Both the position numbers and the translations under genes were made by a program. The notes below the pieces were generated by a model. The model ran no database searches, had not been told where the DNA came from, and saw only the letters and a list, made by a program, of their open reading frames with translations. From an uncultured Pseudomonadota bacterium (GTDB lineage Bacteria; Myxococcota_A; Bradymonadia; Bradymonadales; GCA-2716585): a stretch of DNA of 38,282 bases. Below, piece by piece: positions 1-6,371 of this stretch. Numbering within the stretch: position 1 is the stretch's first letter; each line of letters starts with the position of its first letter. The stretch is taken from assembly GCA_937890335.1 (NCBI GenBank), contig CALBXO010000742.1, positions 1-38,282 on the forward strand, given 5' to 3'.

Positions 1-2031
1 GAGAAAGGAGAAACTGTCGGTGAGCTTCCGGGTGAAGCGCTCGGGCCCCATCATCCAGTGCAGCGCCGTCGCGTCGGGTGACCACCGCAGAAAATAGCCC
101 GCGTTGTCGGAGACCTGGGCCACGGGAACACCGGCGCCCTTGGCGCTGAGCTCGACTGGAAGGTTGCCCCCGGCGAACGCCGCGACGTACACGCGAAAAC
201 CATGGGTGAAGGCGATCCAACGACCGTCGGGGCTGACCCGCATATTCGTCGCCTCTGTGATGGTCACATGCTCGCGTCGCTCGTGGCCACGGAGATCCGT
301 GCTGACCAACACCCTCGCGTCTTCTTTGCCGCTCTCCACGGCAAACAGGCGGGCTGGGTCTTTGCCAAAATGGAACGAGGAGCCATCGCGACGCACTCGC
401 CAGGGCGCGGCGTCCCCGGACAGCGGGTACGCATACAGACCTTGTTTGCGGACCCAGCGCTGGGCCCGCGTGGAGCTCGCGCCGACCCGCCGGGCAAGCA
501 GAACCTTGCCGTCCGGTGTGAACAGCGGCTGGATGTAGTGGCCCGGCTTCTTGGTGACCGTCCGGCTCTTGCCGGACTTTGCGTCCGCGATCCGCAGCGC
601 GCCCAGGTTTGCGTCGTGCCACGTCGTGTAGGCGATGGACTTCCCGTCGGGCGAGAACACCGGGTAGAGCTCAAAGTGATCGTTCTGGCCGGTCAGGCGA
701 CGAACCTTTCCCGTGGCCTGCTCGCGCAGATAGATTTTCCCCAGCGCCTGGTACGCGAGCCACTTGCCGTCTGGCGACGCGCTCGGCCACCGAATCACAC
801 GGACATCAAACGTGTCCGGGGCCACGGCGACGGGCGAGCGCAGCGGCTCACTGACGGTGCGCGCGTGCACTACGTGGAAGGGAATCTCCACGGGCGCCAA
901 CGCCTCACCCCTGCGCGCGTCGGCGCGCCAGATCTTGCCGCCAGCCCAGAACACAATCTGCCGCGCGTCTGGGGTCCAGGCCATGGTCGGGTAGACGCCG
1001 TGAATGGCCCACGTCTCCTGCATGTCGCGGTCGAGTCCGCGGTAGACCGGCCACTCCGAACCCGACCGCATGTCCTGCACAAACAGCACGGAGTCGAGCC
1101 CGACACGCCGCACAAACGCCATGTGTTTGCCGTCCGGAGAGGGGGTGGGGCGCACCGCGCCGCCGGCGCCGCCGAGGAAGCCCACGATGCGCTTGTCGCG
1201 CAGGTCGATGCGCTTGATCTGGTAGATGTAGCCGTGGGGGTCCTTGTTGTACTCGAAGCTCGCGCCGGGCGTCGTGTCCTGCGAGAAGTACACATACCGC
1301 CCGGCGTGGCCGAACACAGGCTCCCCAAGATCCTTCTGATCATTGGGCTTCTTGTTGAGCTGCACCCCCTTGCCACCGCTGCGGTGGTACATCCAGATCT
1401 CGCCCGAGCCCAGGCTGCGACCGGACGTGAAGTGCTTGCGCGCCACAATGTACTCGCCGTCCGGCGACCACGCGGGGCTGTTGAGGAGCCGGAAGCTCTC
1501 CTTGGTGACCTGGCGCGCCTCTCCGCCCGCGCTGGGGACGACCCAGATGTTGTCGCCCCCACCCTGGTCGCTGGTGAACGCGATCCACGCGCCGTCGGGG
1601 CTGAAGCGCGGCTGCATGTCCCACGCGATGCCCTCGGTCAGCGCCTTCGCGTCGCCCCCGAGAAGCGGCATCGTGTACAGGTCCCCCAGGAGATCAAAAA
1701 CGATGGTCTTGCCGTCCGGACTCACGTCCAGGCTCATCCACGTCCCCTCGCGCGTGTCGATGGGGACGACCTTTGTCGGTCCAGGCGGCACGTTGACCGA
1801 CCACTTCTCCTTCTCCGCTTTGTCCTCGCCCTCCTTGCCCTCTGCCTTGTCGGGCGCTTTGTCCGCGACCGGATCGGGCGCGTCGGCCCCGGCGGTGACC
1901 ACGCGCACGCCCACAGGCGGGTCCATCACCGGCTGCTGGGGCGCTGGGGTCGAGCAAGACAGGCACACCAGGAGCAGCGTCAGCGACGCGGCCGCCGGCC
2001 GAGCGAGAGAATTGAGGTTGGTTCGGTGCAT
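1..2031 (-). CDS. PD40/TolB-type beta-propeller protein, partial (probable amidohydrolase N-terminus)
   Basis: The open frame starts at ATG 2031 and runs without a stop to the left edge, giving 677 codons; the C-terminus is missing. The first ~25 residues are a signal peptide ending in LSCS, probably a lipoprotein signal with an imperfect lipobox, followed by a Pro/Ala/Lys/Glu linker. After that come repeated SPDGK/SPDGAWIAF/TPDGK motifs, the hallmark of PD40/TolB beta-propeller blades (SLDVSPDGKTIVFD, PRFSPDGAWIAFTSD, PVFSPDGKSIAYT). The order of motifs (DLLGDLYTMPLLGG near residue 110, then GGDNIWV) resembles large secreted proteins in which a ~650-residue propeller precedes a metal-dependent amidohydrolase domain; that domain would lie outside the window and is inference. 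Propeller protein: high confidence; enzyme identity: moderate. It likely acts in the periplasm or at the outer membrane. No strong Shine-Dalgarno was seen. Confidence 0.85.
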   Translation of the reverse strand, partial: MHRTNLNSLARPAAASLTLLLVCLSCSTPAPQQPVMDPPVGVRVVTAGADAPDPVADKAPDKAEGKEGEDKAEKEKWSVNVPPGPTKVVPIDTREGTWMSLDVSPDGKTIVFDLLGDLYTMPLLGGDAKALTEGIAWDMQPRFSPDGAWIAFTSDQGGGDNIWVVPSAGGEARQVTKESFRLLNSPAWSPDGEYIVARKHFTSGRSLGSGEIWMYHRSGGKGVQLNKKPNDQKDLGEPVFGHAGRYVYFSQDTTPGASFEYNKDPHGYIYQIKRIDLRDKRIVGFLGGAGGAVRPTPSPDGKHMAFVRRVGLDSVLFVQDMRSGSEWPVYRGLDRDMQETWAIHGVYPTMAWTPDARQIVFWAGGKIWRADARRGEALAPVEIPFHVVHARTVSEPLRSPVAVAPDTFDVRVIRWPSASPDGKWLAYQALGKIYLREQATGKVRRLTGQNDHFELYPVFSPDGKSIAYTTWHDANLGALRIADAKSGKSRTVTKKPGHYIQPLFTPDGKVLLARRVGASSTRAQRWVRKQGLYAYPLSGDAAPWRVRRDGSSFHFGKDPARLFAVESGKEDARVLVSTDLRGHERREHVTITEATNMRVSPDGRWIAFTHGFRVYVAAFAGGNLPVELSAKGAGVPVAQVSDNAGYFLRWSPDATALHWMMGPERFTRKLTDSFSFL

Positions 2032-2156
2032 GCGCAGCGTGTCCTGCCGGCGCTTGGCACGCTGGCGTTAGCCCGCGTGGAGAGGCGCAGGCGCGTGCCG
2101 GTGATAGCGGGCTGCGCCACGTTTGTCGACAGCCCGCACCACTCTGCGGCCGGTAC

Positions 2157-3203
2157 CTACTGCCGGCGGGTATGTCCGTATTGGAGGCATGAGCCGGCGA
2201 CCTTCCAATAGCCGATCTTGAACGGGAGCGGCTCTGGCTTCGCCGCCTCGTAGGCGTCCCGCAGCGTCCCCTGCCGGCGGCCGAACAGCTTGTGCGCCCG
2301 CCGGTAATCACCAAAAAGGCGCACCTCAAACCGGGCTGAGAGCGCCGCGTACCCGACCCCCGTCTCGTCCTGCAAGACCGAAGTGGCGTGGTTTACGATG
2401 GCGTCACGGACGACGTCAAAGCCCCGATTCTGCAGCAGGTGCGACGCGGCCTTGAGGAAGGTCGCTGCGCGGCTCGACGCCAGCACGAACTCTGTTGCGC
2501 CAGGCCGCTTCGTCAGGCCGCCGTCGGACAAGTCCATCTGCAGGTAGTCCACAATCACGGTCCGGCCGTGGTCATCCAGCTCCAGACGGACGCTGTCCCA
2601 GGAGTCCGAGGCCACGACCTTCCCAGCTGCGTCCACGGTGATGGGCTTCACCGCCGAAACCGTGAACCCCTCGTGGTGGGCGAAGAGCATCAGGACCCCG
2701 GTGATCCCCTCCACGAGTTGCTTGCGCTCGAAGGACCGGCGCATCTCCTTGGTGCCAAAGAATCCCTTCTTTACAAAGGTCGCCAGCCCCTTCCGGAAGA
2801 TGCCCAGCAGTTGGTCGAGACGCTCGGCGGACCCCGTCAAATCCGGAACGCGTCCCGCCGGTTCGAGTCCGGCAAGCACATACCTCTCAGCGCTTGGATA
2901 CACAGTGTGGGCGGTTGAAAAGTCCGGGCCGCTGAACGGGTAGAACACCTGCTCGGCCGGCTCGATATGGGTCTTGGCCCACGCGCCGAGCGGGGCCCCC
3001 ACCTTGGCGTCGAACCGCTCCCAGCGCGCGGACATCGCCGTGTTGTGCCGATGCAGTGCGCCACCCCGGCCCGGATCGGCGTCGTCGCCGGGTACACTGG
3101 CTCCGGCCAACAGGGCGGCAACCTCCGCCGCCCCGGCGTGCGCCGCACCCTCAAACGGGAACAACCCCACCAGGGCCACCGCAAAAACAAGAAAAACCCT
3201 CAT
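2157..3203 (-). CDS. Secreted protein of unknown function
   Basis: ATG 3203 is chosen because it directly begins a signal peptide (MRVFLVFAVALVGLFPFEG, cleavage near AHA-GA); an in-frame GTG at 3221 would only add six residues. The product is 348 residues, mostly alpha/beta without membrane segments after the signal. The segment VFYPFSGPDFSTAHTVYPSA followed by YVLAGLEPAG is a distinctive, conserved-looking core that I remember from uncharacterised secreted bacterial proteins, but I cannot name a Pfam family. The protein has no obvious catalytic motif. It sits 125 bp upstream of the propeller gene on the same strand and could be co-transcribed with it. Existence of the gene is well supported by the signal peptide and codon use; function is unknown. 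Confidence 0.8.
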   Translation of the reverse strand: MRVFLVFAVALVGLFPFEGAAHAGAAEVAALLAGASVPGDDADPGRGGALHRHNTAMSARWERFDAKVGAPLGAWAKTHIEPAEQVFYPFSGPDFSTAHTVYPSAERYVLAGLEPAGRVPDLTGSAERLDQLLGIFRKGLATFVKKGFFGTKEMRRSFERKQLVEGITGVLMLFAHHEGFTVSAVKPITVDAAGKVVASDSWDSVRLELDDHGRTVIVDYLQMDLSDGGLTKRPGATEFVLASSRAATFLKAASHLLQNRGFDVVRDAIVNHATSVLQDETGVGYAALSARFEVRLFGDYRRAHKLFGRRQGTLRDAYEAAKPEPLPFKIGYWKVAGSCLQYGHTRRQ

Positions 3204-3305
3204 AGCGGCAAACCCTAACACGGGGTGGTTGAGGGTCTTACAAATTCGGACCGAGCACCGTCGCCAGACCGGCCCTCTGCGTGAAGGGAGAGTTGTGACT
3301 GTGGA

Positions 3306-3482
3306 CTATCCGAGCTCCGCGTAGAGCACCTCAATCTCCGACCGCCACTCGTCCTGAAGGGCCGGTTTCTGGTGTTTGGCCTTCCGGGCCAGGTCGGCCT
3401 CCAGGAGAGCCTCAAGCTGCAGAATCCGATCTTCCAGGTCGGTGTCCCGCGCCGCTGGCTGCTCAGGCTCGGGCCCGGTTTT
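3306..3482 (-). pseudogene. Frameshifted C-terminal coiled-coil segment of the ABC-F gene
   Basis: In the frame displaced by one base from the ABC-F gene, 58 codons read KTGPEPEQPAARDTD, then a charged helix (LEDRILQLEALLEADLA, later SEIEVLYAELG) ending at TAG 3306-3308. Amphipathic Glu/Leu helices of this kind close many ABC-F proteins. There is no separate start codon or Shine-Dalgarno to make it a gene of its own. The shift must fall at or before the AAAA/CCGGGCCC stretch near 3471-3486. A single extra base in the sequence, a real disrupting mutation, or +1 recoding would all explain it. Confidence 0.6.
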
Positions 3483-4977
3483 GCGCCGACGGCTGGTCGT
3501 ACCAGACGTCCGGCCCGTCCACCTCGCGCAGGCCACCGTCCTGGATCAGCAGGTATCGCGTCGCGACCGTCCGGACAAAGCGCCGGTCGTGCGAGACAAA
3601 AACCACGGTCGCGCCGCCCTCCAGCAGCTCGGACTCCAGCGCCTCGCACCCCTCCACGTCCACGTGGTTGGTGGGCTCGTCCAACAGGAGCAGCGTCGGT
3701 CGCCGCAGCTTCAGCACCAGAAAGCGAAGCCGCGCCCGCTCGCCGCCGCTGAGCGAGCCAACCTCACGGTCGTGTTCGGCCGCGGGAAACCCAGCGTTGA
3801 CCAGCGCTGACCGCATGCGCGACACCGACGCGTCGGACGCCTCGCGCACCGTCTCCAACAGCGTCGCATCCGGTGAGAACCCATGCTCCAGGGCCTGGTC
3901 GTAGTAGCCGACTACCGCCTGGGGACTGACCCTGACCGAGTCTTGTCCCTCGCCCGCCGCCGCGGCGAGGATCTCCTTCATCAGCAGCGTCTTGCCCGCG
4001 CCGTTGGGCCCGAGCAGGCACAGGCGCTCGCCCCGCGGCACGTGGAGCCAGGGCACGTGGTAGAGGTCCTCCCCGCCGGGAATCGTCACCGTGTGGTCCT
4101 CCAGCGCGAGAGCGCGCGAGGCGCGGGTCTCTGCCCCCGCCAACCCCAAAGTGCGACGGTCCGCCCACGGCGCCGCGGTCATCGCGCCCTCCATCTTTTC
4201 AATGCGCCGCCCGATGTTGCGCGCCCGGCGCGACAGGTCCTCGTTGTCGTAGACGTGACCCCAATGCGCGAGGCGCTTCATGCTCGTCTCGAGCCGAGCG
4301 ATATTTTTTTGCTCTGCCTCGCGCCGGACAAGGGCGGCGCGCTCCTGGTCGAGGAGCTCGCAGCGGGCGCGCGAGTACGGCAGGTCGAACGCGCGCGCCG
4401 CGCCGCCACGCAGGAACACCGTCCGCGTAGTGACCGCGTCCAGAAGCTCGCGGTCGTGGGAGATGAGCACCACCGCGGCCCGCACCCGGCGCGCCAGAAA
4501 CTCCTGAAAACGCACCACGGTCTGCACGTCCATATGGTTGGTCGGTTCGTCCAGCAGGAGCACGTCCGGGTCGGAGGCGACGGCGCGCGCCAGGAGCAGC
4601 CGGTTGATCCAGCCGCCGCTGAGTTTGGCGGCCTCGCGGTCCAGCAGCGCGGCGTCAAAGCCGAGCCGCGTCAGCAGCTCTTCGGCCACGTAAGGTTCCG
4701 GCGCCTCCTGCGCCACCACGTCCAGCGCGCGTGTGCCGCGCAGCTGCCTGGGCAGGAATTGCTCCACCAACCGGACGCGGCAGCCACGGGCGTAGACCAC
4801 CTCGCCCTCCTCGGGCGTGAGGACGCCGGCGAGCAGCGCCATGAGGGTGGACTTGCCGCAGCCGTTGGTGCCCACGAGCCCTACGCGGTCCCCGCGGGCG
4901 ACGTGGAAATCAACGCCGTCGAGCAGCGGGGCGCTGCCGTGGCGATACGAAAGATTCTGAACGGCCAGGAGTGACAT
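3463..4977 (-). CDS. ABC-F family ATPase (Uup-like), C-terminal tail out of frame
   Basis: This soluble tandem ATPase has 504 residues in this frame. Domain 1 has Walker A GTNGCGKS (36-43), signature LSGGW (119-123), Walker B/Glu LLLDEPTNH (140-148) and switch SHD (173-175). A charged helical linker (about 205-270) carries HWGHVYDNEDLSRRARNIGR. Domain 2 has Walker A GPNGAGKT (323-330), signature LSGGE (409-413), LLLDEPTNH (430-438) and SHD (462-464). With no transmembrane domain and DEPTNH in both halves this is an ABC-F protein; members act on ribosomes or, for Uup, also in DNA/ribosome processes. The frame stops at 3463 just after DVWYDQPSA, while a typical ABC-F charged C-terminal helix continues in the neighbouring frame down to 3306 (see next entry). 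An intact protein would be about 556 residues, the usual size. Confidence 0.92.
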   Translation of the reverse strand: MSLLAVQNLSYRHGSAPLLDGVDFHVARGDRVGLVGTNGCGKSTLMALLAGVLTPEEGEVVYARGCRVRLVEQFLPRQLRGTRALDVVAQEAPEPYVAEELLTRLGFDAALLDREAAKLSGGWINRLLLARAVASDPDVLLLDEPTNHMDVQTVVRFQEFLARRVRAAVVLISHDRELLDAVTTRTVFLRGGAARAFDLPYSRARCELLDQERAALVRREAEQKNIARLETSMKRLAHWGHVYDNEDLSRRARNIGRRIEKMEGAMTAAPWADRRTLGLAGAETRASRALALEDHTVTIPGGEDLYHVPWLHVPRGERLCLLGPNGAGKTLLMKEILAAAAGEGQDSVRVSPQAVVGYYDQALEHGFSPDATLLETVREASDASVSRMRSALVNAGFPAAEHDREVGSLSGGERARLRFLVLKLRRPTLLLLDEPTNHVDVEGCEALESELLEGGATVVFVSHDRRFVRTVATRYLLIQDGGLREVDGPDVWYDQPSAQNRARA

Positions 4978-5083
4978 GCCGGGGAGATAGGGTCGCGGAC
5001 GGTGACGCGCAAGGGGTGTCTCACACGCCGCTCCTTCACGCCGCCGCCACCCACACTCCCTTTGTCAGACACCTGTACTCCAT

Positions 5084-5141
5084 GCCCCGCGGACGAGGGC
5101 GCTCAGCAACAATGAGCAGGTACGTCCACGCCCCGCGGACG
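5084..5141. repeat. 12-bp direct repeat GCCCCGCGGACG
   Basis: GCCCCGCGGACG occurs at 5084-5095 and again at 5130-5141, the second copy touching the stop codon of the aminotransferase. Between them GCTCA (5101-5105) and TGAGC (5113-5117) can pair. The gap between the aminotransferase and ABC-F genes (4978-5141) holds nothing else I can support. Confidence 0.5.
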
Positions 5142-6251
5142 TCACCGGCGCTGGAGGTACGCGTCGAGGTGGCCCAGGCACTCCGGAAGATTTTGGCGAC
5201 CAAACCCGACCCTCACCGCCTCCAGACCCGGCTCAAACACCGTTCCGGGCAGCAGAAGCACGCCCGCTTTGGCCAGCGCATCCCGGCAGAACGCGTCGGC
5301 GCTGTCGCGCTTGAGTCCGGGCAGCGCCACGGAACCTGCACGTGGTCTGTGCCAACCAAACACGTCTTGATGGCGGCCAAAGAAGTCGTCCAGCAGGGCC
5401 AGATTTCGCCGCACAATCTCCACATTCCGGTCAGCAATCACGCCGGCGTGACGGAGGGCAAGCTCGGCCAGAAACTCGCTCGGGGCGCTGTTGCAGATGG
5501 TCGTGTAGTCCTTGTAGGCGGCCATCTTCTCCAGCAGCGCCCGGTCCCGCGTGGCAACCCAGCCAATGCGCAGCCCCGCCAGCCCGTACGTCTTGGACAT
5601 GACCCCGAGAGACACGGCCCGCTCGTTGAGGTCCACGGCGGCGGGCAGTCGGTCATTTGGGTCCACCTCCAGCCCGCGGTACACCTCGTCGCAGAACAGT
5701 CGGAAGCCGTGACTGTCGGACAGCGCTGCCAGGCGGTGGACAAACGAGGCGTCGGGCAGAAAGCCCGTCGGGTTGTGGGGGAGGTTGACCACTACCAGTC
5801 GTGTGCGCTCGGTGAGCAGCGCCTCGAGATCGGCCAGATCCAGCGCCCAGCCCCGCTCCGGGTCGCCGCGCCAGGACGACACCTCGCAGCCAATGGCGCG
5901 TCCCACCTCGGCCAGCGACTGGTAGCAAGGTGTGTGGACGATTGCGTGGTCACCGGCGTCGAGTGCCACGTTCATGAAATTGAAGATCGCCTCCTGCGCC
6001 CCGGCGTGGACGAGGATGTTCTCAGGCTGTGCAGTGGTGTAGAGCGCCGCGATCCCTGCCCGCAGCGACGGCGCGCCCCAGGACTCGGTGTACCCGAGCG
6101 GCAGGCCTTCGAACCGCGCGCGCGCGTCCGGCTCCAGGTCCAGCACCTCGCCGAGGGTCAGCGTCTCGCAGTCCGAGGAGCACAGCGGGTAGGGGGCGGA
6201 GAACTCGTGTTGGGCAAAGTAGCGCTCCAGACGGAAGGGCTCGATCTTCAT
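5142..6251 (-). CDS. Class I/II PLP-dependent aminotransferase
   Basis: This 369-residue protein has the whole fold-type I aminotransferase signature: substrate/cofactor motif GYTESWGAPSLR (53-64), AGAQEAIF (83-90), NLPHNPTG (156-163, PLP-contacting Asn160), CDEVYRGLEVD (187-197, Asp188 and Tyr191), the Schiff-base lysine in MSKTYGLAGLRIGW (Lys220, with Arg228 contacting phosphate) and a C-terminal VRVGFGR carrying the probable carboxylate-binding arginine. It should be a cytoplasmic enzyme moving an amino group between an amino acid and a keto acid, or, as in capreomycidine synthase relatives with similar sequence style, catalysing another PLP reaction. Substrate cannot be deduced and no biosynthetic neighbours point to one. 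ATG 6251 begins the natural N-terminus MKIEPFRLERYF. No strong ribosome-binding site is visible. Confidence 0.9.
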   Translation of the reverse strand: MKIEPFRLERYFAQHEFSAPYPLCSSDCETLTLGEVLDLEPDARARFEGLPLGYTESWGAPSLRAGIAALYTTAQPENILVHAGAQEAIFNFMNVALDAGDHAIVHTPCYQSLAEVGRAIGCEVSSWRGDPERGWALDLADLEALLTERTRLVVVNLPHNPTGFLPDASFVHRLAALSDSHGFRLFCDEVYRGLEVDPNDRLPAAVDLNERAVSLGVMSKTYGLAGLRIGWVATRDRALLEKMAAYKDYTTICNSAPSEFLAELALRHAGVIADRNVEIVRRNLALLDDFFGRHQDVFGWHRPRAGSVALPGLKRDSADAFCRDALAKAGVLLLPGTVFEPGLEAVRVGFGRQNLPECLGHLDAYLQRR

Positions 6252-6313
6252 GGGAGGTTACACCGGGCGGCGCGTGGCGCGGGTTGATGTCTCCAACAGA
6301 TCATACATGGGTG

Positions 6314-6347
6314 GCAGCGGGCGTCATCCCCACTGGGCGCCCGCTGC
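6314..6347. terminator. Hairpin downstream of the VWA gene
   Basis: GCAGCGGGCG (6314-6323) and CGCCCGCTGC (6338-6347) form a perfect 10-bp stem with a 14-base loop. It lies 25 bases past the stop of the VWA gene (read on minus) and upstream of the aminotransferase. There is no T-run on either side, so it is a terminator-like or RNA-stabilising hairpin rather than a classic intrinsic terminator. Confidence 0.5.
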
Positions 6348-6371
6348 GCCGCCGCCGGCCCGACGCACCCC

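Noticed and set aside
202-2211. Long plus-strand open frame opposite the propeller gene
   Set aside because: The minus strand has clear SPDGK propeller motifs and a signal peptide; the plus-strand frame has no recognisable motif.
3306-3536. Stand-alone small gene next to the ABC-F gene
   Set aside because: Its first 18 codons overlap the ATPase gene out of phase and have no ribosome-binding site; the rest reads as the missing tail of the ATPase.
4971-6287. Plus-strand open frame opposite the aminotransferase
   Set aside because: The minus strand carries the complete PLP-enzyme motifs; the plus-strand frame is Arg/Gln/His-rich without motifs.
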